Source of the DNA: Odobenus rosmarus divergens
Taxonomy: Eukaryota; Chordata; Mammalia; Carnivora; Odobenidae
Reading direction: 5' to 3'
Length of the DNA stretch: 64,000 bases
Assembly (NCBI RefSeq): GCF_000321225.1
Contig: NW_004450276.1
Coordinates: 6,086,936 to 6,150,935 of the forward strand
In this document: positions 46,501-57,990 of the stretch, piece after piece
How positions within the stretch are numbered: the stretch's first letter is position 1
Layout: the number at the start of each line of letters is the position of its first letter
Position numbers and translations under genes: made by a program
Notes under the pieces: model-generated
What the model saw: the letters and a program-made list of their open reading frames with translations, nothing else
What the model was told of the DNA's origin: nothing
The model's database searches: none

Positions 46501-48609
46501 TTCTTCCTTATATTTTTTAGCTTTTTTTCAATATTTCTATAAAACATATTACTTGTATAGTCAGAAAACTGCTATTAAATTAAAAAAATTAAACTAAAGA
46601 GTATAACAAAGAAATGTGCCTGAAATGTGCTACCCTACCTCACCACAGAGTCAGCCAAGGGTCTAGCCATGGGGCAAAATCTCTCATAATGTCTTTTCAC
46701 AATTATAATTTATCACATGTGCACATACTTATTTAATACTTATCTCACCACCCCCTCCTACTCAAATCCACCAGCCCTTCTTAACCAGGGTTAAGAGGGA
46801 GAATTAGTTCCCAATACCCTAGAGCCTCCACTGTCAGTAATGAAGTAACTTATCTAAGCATCTAGAATGGTACTAGTTACAGGCCAGCCTTGAAAGGGTT
46901 GAGAATGTGTTCTGTAGTTCAGAGCAGAAACCATGTTTAAAAAAGGCATAGAGTAGACCCTAAGTTCTACTTAAGCCCAAGGGCAGGAAATCCATCTCTT
47001 TTTTTCTGGGCTTGTGCTTTCTGCCTGGCACTGTGTATAATATTTAGGAGGTGCTCAGTCAATTAATATTTGCTAAGCACTCTATCAGATCCATATCTGC
47101 TCAAAAAGAATCCTTCCATTTGAAGCAAAGCAGAACCCACTTGGGAACAAAGCAGGTGAATTCTTACTTTGTGCATTCTTTTATTTCGGGGACAAAGATA
47201 TTATGAAGAAGTTTGAAAATACTGGGCATTTGGATCCCATAGGCAGTCAACTCAATTAACTGGAATCCAGGGGGAAACATGAATTTGTATCACTGAAACA
47301 AGAAAATTGTATCTACCAATGCTCAAGCTTTAGAACATAGTATCAGCCAAACAGGTAGTAAATATACTATGTGGTTGCTTTCTAGCCTAGGTATGGTGAA
47401 CAACAACACAAAAAGAATGTATGAGCCATAATTTTGAGCAATTTCCCTTGTTTTCTAAGTACTCAATGTGCTTAAGCTAATTAGTGCAAATAAACCAAAA
47501 ATCCCCACCTAATTACAACTGGGAATTAGGTAAAGCATCTCAAATAAGCTGTTGACATGCTTTATTTTGGTAACATTATTTCTCCTATGAGGCTGGAAAT
47601 ATAGTTCAATAAATTATTTACAAAAATCTTATTTATACCATAATGGTCACAGTGAAGACTTGATAATCTAATATCCTGACCTTAGTGCTTCACACACTTG
47701 GCATTATTAATGGAGACCTTTTCCTCCTTGTGTTATAACAACTTCCTCATTCATCACACACTCTTGCCGCCATTATTCACTCTTTCTTTCTTGTTTAAAT
47801 GTGTTGTTAAGGATCAATCATTCTGCAAGTTTCCAGTATTATGTTTTACATTCTTCTCCATTAAATCCAAAAAGGAAATAATTACCTGAGGACAAAGCCC
47901 TGTGATGTCCAGCGGATGCACCTTTCAGTTCTATTAACATTCTCCTAGGTATCTGAGCACATGCTGTTCTATGGGGTTTCTAAGGCCACACTAATCAGTC
48001 TTTGTCTTTAACTTTGCATTTCTATTACAGGAGGAAAGTGTGTGTGTGCGTGTGTGTGTGTGCGCGCGTGCGCATGCACAGGCGTGTACATTCTCATCTG
48101 TAATTCAACATACTAGCAGGATAAGACAACCAAGTATAAATCTATATATATTCTATAGAACATCAGACTGAACATTAACCACTATCAATTGAAGACCAAA
48201 AGAAGGTTCTTTTTATAGTATACAAGTAAAACCTTTCTGCTGAAATTACCATTTTTCAAACTACCATGTGCAACAAGGTGGTCATTTAGAAAAAAAAACT
48301 ATCTTCCAAACCTAAGCAGTTTATATAGTGCTGCCCTTAATTATATATCCTCTAGGCTTGGTTTTTGAAACCTGAACCAACTGGAGTGTGCCTGGTCATG
48401 AGACAGCTGAGCTAATCTAGAGAGGGCCAAATAAAGAAAACAAACAAATAAAACAAAACAAAATTCCAGGCTGAGGATGAACCAGCATACTTGGAGGTGG
48501 TTACTGTGTCTTCTGTGATTTAGGCCCTAGTACCTACTTTGTTTCATTGAACACCACTTCTCTGCCATCTTGCAGACAAACAATTGGGAGACTACACAAG
48601 CAGTTGAGA
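46501..48609. other. Mostly unique DNA
   Basis: No gene was recognised. 47035-47085 (GTGTATAATATTTAGGAGGT) resembles the end of a MIR or L2. A TG/CG-rich simple repeat lies at 48041-48080. The open frame at 47698-47889 is not convincing. Confidence 0.4.
48039..48082. repeat. (TG)n/(CG) mixed microsatellite
   Basis: Alternating purine-pyrimidine run GTGTGTGTGCGTGTGTGTGT followed by GCGCGCGTGCGCATGCAC. Such runs can adopt Z-DNA. Confidence 0.93.
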
Positions 48610-48760
48610 GGCTAGGTGTCAGAGTTAGACACACCTCGATCTGGATCCCAGATGGTCCATTTCCTAGCTGGGTGATCTAAAAAAACCTCTTAACCTCCCC
48701 AAGTCTCAGATTCCTCAACTGTGAAATGCTGTATAACAATACCAACTTTTCTGTGATGTA
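48610..48760 (+). mobile_element. MIR SINE
   Basis: Contains CTGGATCCCAGATGGTCCAT, then CTAGCTGGGTGATCTAAAA, CTCTTAACCTCCCCAAGTCT and CCTCAACTGTGAAATG, in the order of MIR. A MIR-like 3' piece lies apart at 48985-49050. Confidence 0.8.
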
Positions 48761-48984
48761 AGGAAGAGGCAGGAGAACAGGTTGATGAAGAACAGGCATT
48801 AAATATGGGTTATGGTCCTAGACTTTGTTTCAGGTGGTGGGATCACAGGTATTTATTACATTATTAAAAGTCAATAATTAAATAACAAACATGAATCATG
48901 AATGAGCCAAGGATTATATTTGCATCATTTCTGTGCATTGAGATCCTAACAATATTTATAATAGTAATAACAATAACAGTAATA

Positions 48985-49050
48985 CTTGTTTTGTAGGATT
49001 GTTGTCAGATTTAAGAAACATATGTGGAATGTTTAGCACATTGGCTCATT
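48985..49050 (+). mobile_element. MIR 3' fragment
   Basis: TTTTGTAGGATTGTTGTCAG and ATGTGGAATGTTTAGCACAT match the central-to-3' part of MIR. It is probably separated from 48610-48760 by later sequence change or insertion. Confidence 0.6.
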
Positions 49051-49267
49051 TTCACTGTTCTAGAAAGAAAACTGCAATTACTATGATGGGGGTGAGTGGC
49101 AGTGGTGGGTGAGAAGGAAAAATAGAACTTCTTAAAAAGTACACTGAGGAAATGATGATGTCTCATAAAGAATGATCCTTTTCTATTTACTGACCTAACA
49201 TTCAGGAAATTGAAATTTTATCTAAATGACAAGACTCCCCCTCAGAAACTAGATTCTTAACTAAGAT

Positions 49268-49481
49268 CGTTTTATTTTATTATTATTATTATTATTTCTT
49301 TAGAGAAAGAGCATACACAAGTGGGGGGGTGCAGAGGGAGAGGGGGAAAGAGAATCTCAAGCAGACTCCCCACTGAGCAGGGAACCCAGCTGAGCAGGGC
49401 TCCAATCCCACAACCCTGAGATCATAACCTGAGCCAAAATCAAGAGTCAGATGCTTAACCAACTGAGCCACTCAGGCAGCC
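49268..49481 (-). mobile_element. CAN SINE, older subtype, antisense
   Basis: (ATT)n tail complement at 49276-49294, purine-rich region, and GAGCCAAAATCAAGAGTCAG core ending near GAGCCACTCAGGCAGCC. The TSD is unclear. Confidence 0.93.
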
Positions 49482-49799
49482 CAACAGACCATTTTAAAAT
49501 GATTCTGCAGGATACATCACCTACAGTTACAACACAATTTAAATTGTTGCTTGTTTATTTTTTATTAAAGCATGCTCTTGCCTTCAAGAAGCTTACATTT
49601 TTCAGGGCAGAGGATGAAACAGTCCTACAACATGGAACAATTACAAAACTAGAACTAAAATGTGTGATATGAATGACAGTTTCTTCAAGGAGTCCAGACA
49701 AAAGAGATGGCTTCCTAGAATAAGGAGCTGAGCTTCAACAGGGTGGGATTTGAAAATGTGGTAAAAGTTGGGTGGAGCACAATCCCACTTTTATTTTTT

Positions 49800-50182
49800 A
49801 AAATTTTTTATTTAAATTCAATTTAATTAACATGTATTATTAGTTTCAGAGGTAGAATTCAGTGATTCATCAGTTGCATACAACACCCAGTGCTCATTCC
49901 ATCAAGTGCCCTCCTCAATGCCCATCACCCAGTTACCCCATCCCCTCACCCCTCCAGTAACCCTCAGTTTGTTCCTTATAGTTAAGAGTCTCTTATGGTT
50001 TGCGTCCCTCTCTCTTTTCCTCTTATTTTATTTTTCCTTCCCTTCCCCTATGTTCATCTGTTTTGTTTCTTAAATTCCACATATGAGTGAAATCATATGG
50101 TATTTGTCTTTCTCTAACTGACTTATTTCACTTAGCATAATAGCCTCTAGTTCCATCCACGTCATTGCAAATGGCAAGATTT
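49800..50182 (-). mobile_element. Carnivore L1 3' end, antisense
   Basis: A perfect 21-bp TSD lies at 49779-49799 and 50183-50203 (it begins ACAATCCCACTT and ends in a T run). The antisense 3' UTR is followed by the start of antisense ORF2 end (CATTGCAAATGGCAAGATTT). It is 5' truncated with no inversion. Confidence 0.95.
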
Positions 50183-50203
50183 ACAATCCCACTTTTATTT
50201 TTT

Positions 50204-50338
50204 CTAATTTTTAAAAAAGATTTTATTTATTTATTTGACAGAGAGAGAGAGCCCACAAGCAGAGGGAGTGGCAGGGCGAGGGAGAAGCAGGCTCCCACAG
50301 AGCGGAGAGCCCGATGTGGGGCTCGATCCCATGACCTG
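50204..50338 (-). mobile_element. Truncated CAN SINE, antisense
   Basis: T-rich tail complement, purine tract, and GGGGCTCGATCCCATGACCTG, then a break before the head. The GGTCATGAT part and the tRNA-like head are missing, so it is 5' truncated. It lies directly after the right TSD of the L1 at 49800. Confidence 0.9.
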
Positions 50339-51241
50339 GTAGTTCAATAGTACAAAAAAATTATGTGAATAACAAATAATAAATTAATTTTCCTTCTACT
50401 TTGAAATTCTAAGATCTTCTTACATAATTTTACTTACTTTAATAAATAATCATCCTAGAAAATACATATTGTACTAAAATATAGATAGTGTAAATATTCA
50501 GAAAAGGATAGCAATGCTTTTAAAAAATTTGCTTGTGGAAAAGCTTTATAGAAACTACTCTAAAACCTGAAATACTAATATAGAAAAAAGCTGGTAAGGA
50601 TTTGATTGAAACACATAAAATTGTGAAGGATACAGTATAAACTGACTTAGATGATTCAACTTTTTACGCCCCCCACAACCAAGGCCAAAAAGAGTTTCAA
50701 TGAAATTTAAAAAGTAGTAACTTCAGTAAAGGAAAAAGTACAGAAAAACTACACAGAGTAGAAGAATTGCCTCTCAAATCTCCCAGCATGAAAAACCATA
50801 CAAACAAGTTTATTTAACTCAAAATAGTGTGCTATTTTGAAAAGCAGGTAATATTTAACTAATGTTAACAAATATATATTCATCAAATATGTATTACACT
50901 CTTGTGAATGAGACAAAGTCTCTTCTTTTATTGAGCTTACGTTCTACTGGGAGAGACAGAGAACAAACAAGAACCAAATAAATCATATAATTTCAGATTG
51001 TGATAACAGTGCTGTGAAGAAAATAGACCAAGAAGCAAGATACAGAATGACTGGGGATGTGGTGAAGTGTGATGCAGTTTGAGACACTGTGGTCAGAGAA
51101 AACTTCTCTGAGGTTATATTTGAGCATAGATCTGAGTGATAAGGAGAAATCAGCCATGTGAACATCTAGGGGTGCAATTTTCCAGGCTAGGGGTAACAGG
51201 TATAAAGGTCCCATGGTAAGATGAACAGAAAAACAGGGATG
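50339..51241. other. Mostly unassigned DNA
   Basis: 50340-50900 is AT-rich with nothing recognised. 50920-51215 (GAGCTTACGTTCTACTGGGA, GAGGTTATATTTGAGCATAG, AAAGGTCCCATGGTAAG) resembles a widespread old mammalian repeat that I cannot name. Confidence 0.4.
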
Positions 51242-51242
51242 G

Positions 51243-51286
51243 GGTGGGAGGGTGGGTGGATGGATGGATGAGTGGATGGATGGACA
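51243..51286. repeat. (GGAT)n simple repeat
   Basis: GGTGGGTGGATGGATGGATG-type units with one AGTG break, ending at ATGGATGGACAA. Confidence 0.93.
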
Positions 51287-51289
51287 ATT

Positions 51290-51403
51290 TATCTATACAG
51301 AACATGACACATACAGAAAACATACACAGAATGCTCCATCCGACAACAGCAGAACACACATTTTTCTCAAGTGGACATGGAACACTTTCCAGGACAGACC
51401 ATT
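51290..51403 (+). mobile_element. L1 ORF2 endonuclease-region fragment, sense
   Basis: ATACACAGAATGCTCCATCC ... TCTCAAGTGGACATGGAACA ... CCAGGACAGACCAT matches the late endonuclease region. It is followed directly by antisense L1, and part of the same region recurs inverted at 51711-51762. Confidence 0.8.
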
Positions 51404-51780
51404 TTTAATGTCTGCATTTACAGCTATAGCTTTCTCTCCTAGCACTGCTTTTGCTCATCTGATATGTTTTGGTATGTGGTGTTTTGTTCTCATTTAGCTC
51501 AAAGTATTTTCTAATTTCCCTTGTGATTTCTCCTTTGACCCATTGGTGGTTCAAGAAATGTTCAAGAACATTTCCATATATTTGTGAATTTTCCAGTTTC
51601 TCTTTTGTTATTGATTTCTAGTTTCATTCCACTGTGATCAGAAAAGATGCTTTGTATTCTTTCAATCTTTTAAAATTTACTAAGACTTATTATAGCCTAA
51701 CATATGGTTAATCCTGGAGAATATACCATGTCCACTCGAGAAAAATGTGTATTCAGCTGTTGTCATCTATTCTTAATTTA
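51404..51780 (-). mobile_element. L1 ORF2 fragment (endonuclease to linker), antisense
   Basis: The complement of the ORF2 region around the end of the endonuclease: TTGACCCATTGGTGGTTCAA type sequence, CATTCCACTGTGATCAGAAA, then CATGTCCACTCGAGAAAAAT. It is diverged. Confidence 0.8.
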
Positions 51781-53330
51781 TTCTCTACTTTTGTCATCAT
51801 GTTAGATGTTGGAATTTGTCAAATTTTTTTCCGCATCTATTAGAGTAATTATATACTTTTCCCCCCTTGGGCTATTAATGAGATATAATATATTCATAGT
51901 TTTCCTAATATTGACTCACCCTTGCAGTCCAGGGAGGAAGCCCACTTTTTTAAATTAACATACATTGTTATATTAGTTTCAAGGATACAATGAAATGATT
52001 CAACAACTCTATACATTTCCCAGTGCTCATCAAAATAAGTGTCCTCCTTAATCCCCATCTCCTATTTCACTCATCCCTCCACCCACTTCCCCTCCAGCAA
52101 CCACCAGTTTGTTCTCTCTATTTAATAGACTGGTTTTTTATTTGTCTCTTTTTCAGTTGGTTCATTTGTTTCTTAAATTCCGCATATGAGTGAAGGCATA
52201 TGGTATTTGTCTTTCTCTGATTGATTTATTTCACTTAGCATTATAAACTCTAGATCCACCCATGTTGTTGCAAATGGCAAGATTCTGTTTGCTGTGGCTG
52301 AGTAAAATTCCATTTTATCTGTGCATGTATATACCACATCTTCTTTATCCGTTCATCTGTGGATGGACACTGGGTTTACTTCCACATCTTGGCTATTGTA
52401 AATAATGCTGCAATAAACACAAGGGTGTGTATATCTTTTTGAATTAGCGTTGCTGTTTCCTTTGGGTAAATACCCAGCAGTGGAATTACCGAATGAGATG
52501 GTGATTCTATTTTTAAGCTTTTGAGGAACCTCCATACTGTTTCCTACAATGGCTGCACCACTGTGTATTTCCACCAACAATGCCCAAGGGTTCTTTTTAT
52601 TTCCACATCCACACCAACACTTATGATTGGGTTGGGAGGAACCCAATTGTTAATGACATATTATTTTAAGTACTGCTGACCTACAATTTCCATTGTTTTA
52701 TTAGGATTTTCACATAATTGTTGATAAGTGGGTTGGTCCTACCCTGTCAGGTTTTGATGTCAAAAGACTTTCTTAGACTTTCCTTATAAATACGATTTGA
52801 AGGATCTCCCTTTTTTGGTGTTTTGAAACAGTTTAAACTCTATCCAGCTTGCCTGTTTCTTAAAAATTTTAAAGAATTAACAATGAAACCATGCGAGCCT
52901 GGAGATTTTAAGGAGGAAACTCTTATATAACTTTTTCCAACTGCTTTCATTGTTACTTGTCTGTTCAGATTTGTCTGTCTGCTGATATCCAATATTTTTC
53001 ACTTATATTTTCAAATGTATTTTTAGGATCTTTTAATTTCCAGATATCAATATCTCTTTTCCATTTCTAATATTGTGTGTTTGTTCCTTTTTCCTTTTTA
53101 AAAAAAAATTTATGACTACACCAGTCAGTGGTTTATCTGGTTTTTGTCTGTTATACTGTCTTCAAAGAATCACCTAAGTTTTGCAAACATACTCTATTTC
53201 AGTCTTTTAAATGTATGGTTGGATTTTGTGAGTTTTTTTCCTTCCCCTATTCTGTAACTTTTTGTATTGGTGAACTTATTCTTCTTTATATGTATTAATA
53301 TAAGATAAGTATTTAGTAATTATTATTTCA
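51781..53330 (-). mobile_element. Old L1 ORF2 (RT and upstream), antisense, split
   Basis: 51781-51931 is the antisense RT region. It is interrupted by the L1 at 51949-52634 and continues 52650-53330 into the upstream RT region (AACAATGAAACCATGCGAGC, TCTGTTCAGATTTGTCTGTC). Order and divergence suggest a different copy from 51404-51780. The right boundary is uncertain. Confidence 0.7.
51949..52634 (-). mobile_element. Carnivore L1 3' end, antisense, nested
   Basis: Antisense 3' UTR then ORF2 C-terminal region including its Cys/His cluster (52550-52625). The approximate TSD is GGAGGAAGCCCACTT at 51934-51948 and GGAGGAACCCAATT at 52635-52648. Confidence 0.88.
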
Positions 53331-53833
53331 TTTTACCTTAAGTTGTCTATTACTACTAATTGCCAAATGTATGGTCTTTCTGTATTTGGTTTTATAGGTA
53401 TGTATGTGTGTGTGTTTTTTTAAATAATTTTGAAGTTTATAATCTGCTTTTTGGATTATTGTTGTTTGCAATCATTGTAACTTCATTTACTATAATTAAC
53501 TCTCCATTTCTTGATTTAGCAACTTCAGACTGCATCTGTTGAGTACCAGTTACAGAAGAATATAAAAAAAAGATCACAAATAAATCTCTTCCCACTTCCC
53601 TTCCTCCCCCTCCATGCTTGATTTTGATTGCTATATTACCATTTTTTTACATTGTCAAGGTTTATAACAGTTACATTCTGTAACTATTTTCCATAATTGT
53701 TTTGTTTTATTTTATTTTAATGAACTGAGTCTTTATCACGTCTTTTTTACTGTGTGGCTTCTCTCTTTACTTCTTGGTTATTTGGCTTTGATTTTGTTCT
53801 TGTTTTTTCAAAAAGGTCATGTGGTCCTGGGTT
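53331..53833. other. Unassigned AT-rich DNA
   Basis: No repeat was confidently named and no gene was found. A short (TG)n lies at 53405-53418. It may be further antisense L1-derived sequence. Confidence 0.35.
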
Positions 53834-54055
53834 TGGGTTTGTGTGTGTGTGTGTTTTAAGATTTATTTATTTATTTGAGAGAGAGAACTCACATGAGGAG
53901 GGGGAGAAGCAAAGGGAGAGGGAAAGAGAGAATCTCAAGCAGACTCCCCACTAAGCACAGGAGCTGGACATGGGGTTCAATCTCATGACCCTGAGATCAT
54001 GACCTGAGCCAAAATCAAGAGTCAGAAGCTTATCAACTGAGCCACCCAGGCACCC
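53834..54055 (-). mobile_element. CAN SINE, older subtype, antisense
   Basis: T-rich tail complement near 53857, (GTGT)n beside it, and GAGCCAAAATCAAGAGTCAG core to GAGCCACCCAGGCACCCC. The TSD is GTCCTGGGTTT at 53823-53833 and 54058-54068; the bases just inside the left TSD include a (TG)n. Confidence 0.93.
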
Positions 54056-54334
54056 CTGTCCTGGGTTTATTTGTGATTGAAATTGTCTATGTGTCCATTT
54101 CTTGCCTTTATATTTAAATGTCAGCTTGACTGAGAAAAACATATTTGGATCTTACCTTCTTTTCCTCAGCACTTTACAGACATTAAATAATTCTTAGAGA
54201 AGTCTGAGGCTACCCTCTTGTTTTTTTTTTTGATATATAATTAATATTCACCTAGATATGTAAAGAATTTTGTCTTAATCAGTGAAATGCATTAGGATAT
54301 ATCTCAGTTTAGCTACTCACATGTCAATTCTTTT

Positions 54335-54520
54335 TTTTTTTTTTTTAAGATTTTATTTATTAGAGAGAGAAAGAGCATGAGCAGGGGGAGGGGCAGAGGG
54401 AGAGGGAGAAGTAGGCTCCCCACTGAGCAGGGAGCCCGATGTGGGGCTCAATCCCAGGACCCTGGGATCATGACCTGAGCCGAAGACAAATGCTTAACTG
54501 ACTGAGCCACCCAGGCACCC
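54335..54520 (-). mobile_element. CAN SINE, antisense
   Basis: A complete arctoid SINE with a long T-run. The perfect 19-bp TSD CTCACATGTCAATTCTTTT lies at 54316-54334 and 54521-54539. 54540-54729 beside it is unassigned. Confidence 0.96.
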
Positions 54521-54729
54521 CTCACATGTCAATTCTTTTCCAGGAGCAAGATGTTCTAGGTTAATTCCTTCCTCTAATTGGGAAAATTCTCTTCTACTGG
54601 TTTTTAGGTACAATGTCTGATCCATTTATTAGTTTCTCTAATTCCAAGACCCCAATTACCTTTAGTCTAATTAGCCTTTGTCCTTCAAATATTTTAGCTC
54701 CTCTTTAAATTGCTTTGTCTTTTTTAAAA

Positions 54730-54997
54730 AATCTACAGACCCTGTGACCTCTCTGGAGGTCAATGAGGATGGGGCTGAAAGTTCCAAACCTCTAATTACT
54801 TGATCTTTCTGGTGATCAGCTGTCTCTGAGGCTCTCTAGGGGCGCCAGCCCATGTCACCTCATTAGCATAAACTCATACGTGCTGAAAGGAGCCCATTAT
54901 GAATAACAATCCTATCTCTGAGGAAATTCCAAAGATTTTAGGAGTTCTGTCCCAAGAACCAGGGACAAAGACCAAATATATTTCTTATTGTACCACA
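54730..54997 (-). mobile_element. LTR fragment, same family as 35965-36790
   Basis: Read on the minus strand from 54997 it begins TGTGGTACAATAAGAAATAT and runs through TTCTGTCCCAAGAACC (reverse), GGAATTTCC and TTATGCTAATGAGG, parallel to 35965-36200. Only the 5' part of the LTR is present. Confidence 0.8.
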
Positions 54998-55009
54998 CCT
55001 CCTGACTGA

Positions 55010-55867
55010 AACAAGCCCCAAATCAGGCAATATACATGAAACAACAGTTTTCAAGAAATTGGGTAGCAGGTGGGGGAAAAAAAAAGGATGGCGATTCCTG
55101 AGAGGCATGAAGTGAGTCTTATGATGGTTCCACTACTGCCTGGAGAGAGTTTCCAGGCCTCAGTGCAGGGAGGAAGGACTTAGATGGAGCCCAACAATCT
55201 ATATGTTGAGGAGACAAAGCAAGGCATTCAAGGAGTCCGAGGCAGGTAAATTCTCAGGCAGACTAACAGAGAGGAATGCGCAGAAAGAAAACTCTGGAGA
55301 TCTGCAGAGGGACCCCTTGAGTCTTCAGCTGAGTACTGATCTGTTCATGCATGGAGGGAACTACTGAAGGCCATGCGAAGAACACCTAAAAGTATTACAG
55401 GGAAAACTCTCTTACATCACACAGGACCAGAGTGGAAAACCTTCCAATTCAGGGATATTGTGTAGAGTACTTGAAAGTGTTTTGCCTCAGTAGTGGGCTG
55501 AAATTATCGCTACAGTAAACACTGCTCTGGTCCTGCCTAGCAAACCTTATAAGATCCAAAGGGATCAAACTGTTTCCAAGGAACTTAATCTTGTCCTAGA
55601 ACAAAGATCAAGATTATTTATAGGGATACAAAAATATCTACCATACAAGAAGATAAAATTCACAATGGTTGGAATCCAGCAAAAAAAAATTGCTAGGAAT
55701 GCAAAGCAGCAGGAAAATATGATGAGAGAAATGAAGAGAAAAATCACTCAATTGAGAGATCATGACTTGAGCCAAAGGCAGATGCTTAACCGTCTGAACC
55801 ACATAGGTCCCTCAAACTAGAATTTTATACATAGCAAAGATATCTTTTAAAGATAAAGGCAAAGTGA
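55010..55867 (+). mobile_element. Ancient L1/HAL1 5' region
   Basis: TTTCCAAGGAACTTAATCTTG, ATTTATAGGGATACAAAAAT and GGTTGGAATCCAGCAAAAAA belong to the region leading into ORF1 of old L1s. A truncated SINE lies at 55758-55813. The ORF1 end pattern CTAGAATTTTATACATAGC (55820) follows. Confidence 0.65.
55758..55813 (-). mobile_element. CAN SINE fragment, antisense
   Basis: Only the head half remains: GATCATGACTTGAGCCAAAG to GAACCACATAGGTCCCTC. Both the tail and the pyrimidine tract are missing, which is unusual, since truncation normally removes the head. Confidence 0.85.
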
Positions 55868-56035
55868 GGCACCTGGGTGGCTGGTTGGTTAAGCATCCAA
55901 TTCTTGATCTGGGCGCAGGTCATGATTTCAGGGTTGTGAAATCAAGCCCGGAGTCAGGCTCCACATTCAGCAGGGCGTCTGCTTCTCTCCCTCTCCCTCT
56001 GCTCCTCTTCCTGCATGCACACTCTCTCTCTAAAA

Positions 56036-56078
<43 letters not shown>

Positions 56079-56107
56079 ATCTTTTAAAATAATAATAATA
56101 ATTAAAA
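55868..56107 (+). mobile_element. CAN SINE with long (AAAT)n tail
   Basis: Older-core SINE (CCAATTCTTGATCTGGGC). The tail holds about twelve AAAT units at 56033-56082, then (AAT)n. The TSD is AAAGGCAAAGTGA at 55855-55867 and AAAAGCAAAGTGA at 56108-56119. Confidence 0.94.
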
Positions 56108-57094
56108 TAAAAGCAAAGTGAAGACTTTAAGGACATTCAAAAGAAAAAAGAAATCACTAACTGGCCTTTATTACAAGAAATACTAACAGAAATGTTTCAG
56201 GCAAGGAGAAAACGATATTAGGTGAAAAACTTCACTAAGGAAGAAAGAGCACCATAAATGATAACTATGTGCATAAATAAAACACCCTTTCTTATTATTT
56301 AAATAACTTTCAAAGATAATGCACTGTCCAAAGCTAAAAATAACAATGTATTGTGCGGTTGATGTGTTACCTTTAAGTAAAATATAGAACAATAGCACAA
56401 AGGATTTAGGGGGAAAATGGAAACATAATGCTATAAGGTTCTTTAAACTAAGCATGAAGTGGCATAGTATTTAACAGCAGACTCTTATAAGTTAAAGATG
56501 TATACTACGAACCATAAAGCAGTGTCTAAAACAATACAACAAATTATAGCTATCTAGCCAACAAAGGAGATAAAATAGAATTTTATCCATTTAAGGAAGA
56601 AAAAATACCAGTTCTACCAAATACTCAAATGATTTTAAATAGAACAAGAGATAAAGGGGAGCAGAGAACAGATGGAACAGAAACAAAAGCAAAATGAACC
56701 AAATTATATCAATAAATATAATTCTCTAACCACCCAAATTAAAAGGAAAAGATTGTTAAGTGAAATTTAAAGAACAAGACCCAACTATGTACAACCTAAA
56801 AAAAAAAAAAACAACAACAACCCACTTTAAACACAGTGACACAACTAGGTTAAAAGTAAAAGGGTGGGAAAGATATACTAACACTAATTAAAACTGTCTC
56901 CAGTAAGATCAGACAGAGGAAATTTTAGAGCAAAGAATATTTCCAGGAATAAAGAGGGTTTTATCATAATAAGGGCATCCATGCAGTAATAGGACATAAA
57001 AATCCTGAGTGTTTGCACACCTAATAAAAAAATACAAAATACATGAAACAAAAACTGATAGAAGGCAAAACCACATTTAAAATGGGAGTTTTCA

Positions 57095-57310
57095 GGGCGC
57101 CTGGGTGGCTCAGTTGGTTAAGCATCTCCCTTCAGCTCAGGTCATGATCCCAGAGTCCTGGGATCGAGTCCTGATCAATGCGGTGGGAGTCTGCTTCTCC
57201 CTCTGTCCCTCCCCCCTTCTTGTGTGTGCTGTCTCTCAATCTCTCTCTCTCCCTTTGTTTCATGTACGTGCACATGCAAAAATAAAGAAAATCTTTAAAA
57301 AATATTTTAA
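57095..57310 (+). mobile_element. CAN SINE in ancient L1
   Basis: Sense SINE with a shortened middle (GATCAATGCGGTGGGAGTC). The TSD is AATGGGAGTTTTCA at 57081-57094 and AAAGGGAGTTTTCA at 57311-57324. Confidence 0.94.
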
Positions 57311-57604
57311 AAAGGGAGTTTTCAACACTCCTCTCTCTATAATGGATAGAACAAGTAGACAAAATTGGAAAGGATGTCGAGAACTTGAACAATACAATCA
57401 ACCAAACTGACTGAACTGATATAAAACATCTAACAAGCAAAGAATACAAATTCTTATCAAGTGCACATGGAACATATACCAAGATAATACCTATTTGGAG
57501 TCATAAAAGAAGTCTTGACAAACTTGGAAGTTTATGTCATGCAAAATATGACTTCTGACCACAATCTATGAAAACTAAATACCAAAAACAATATAAGCAT
57601 AAAG

Positions 57605-57990
57605 TGCAATGATATTTGTCAATTAAAAGGAATGAAATACTGACACCTTGCACACCATGGATGAATCTCAAAAACGTTATGCTACATGAAGATGCCAGTC
57701 ACAAAGACTAGGCATTGTAGCATTCCATTTATATGAAATGTCCAAAATAAGCAAATCCACAAAGAAAGAAAGATTTGTAATTGTCCTAGGCTAGGGACGT
57801 AGGCCAGAGGGCTGGAGAAGGTTGGGGAGTGACCACTAATGGGTATAAGGTCTCTTTTGGGAGTAGTAAAAATGCTCTAAAATTAGATCGTGGGGATGAC
57901 TGCACAGCTCTGTGAATATGCCCAAAACACTTAATTTTACACGTTAAATGGGTGAAATTTATGGCATAAGTTATAACAATATAGACCTGT
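57605..57990 (+). mobile_element. L1MB/MC-like 3' end in ancient L1
   Basis: Late ORF2 and 3' UTR sequence (ATGAATCTCAAAAACGTTAT, ATTCCATTTATATGAAATGT, TAATTTTACACGTTAAATGG) lies between endonuclease-region parts of the host. The exact ends and TSD are unclear. Confidence 0.75.
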
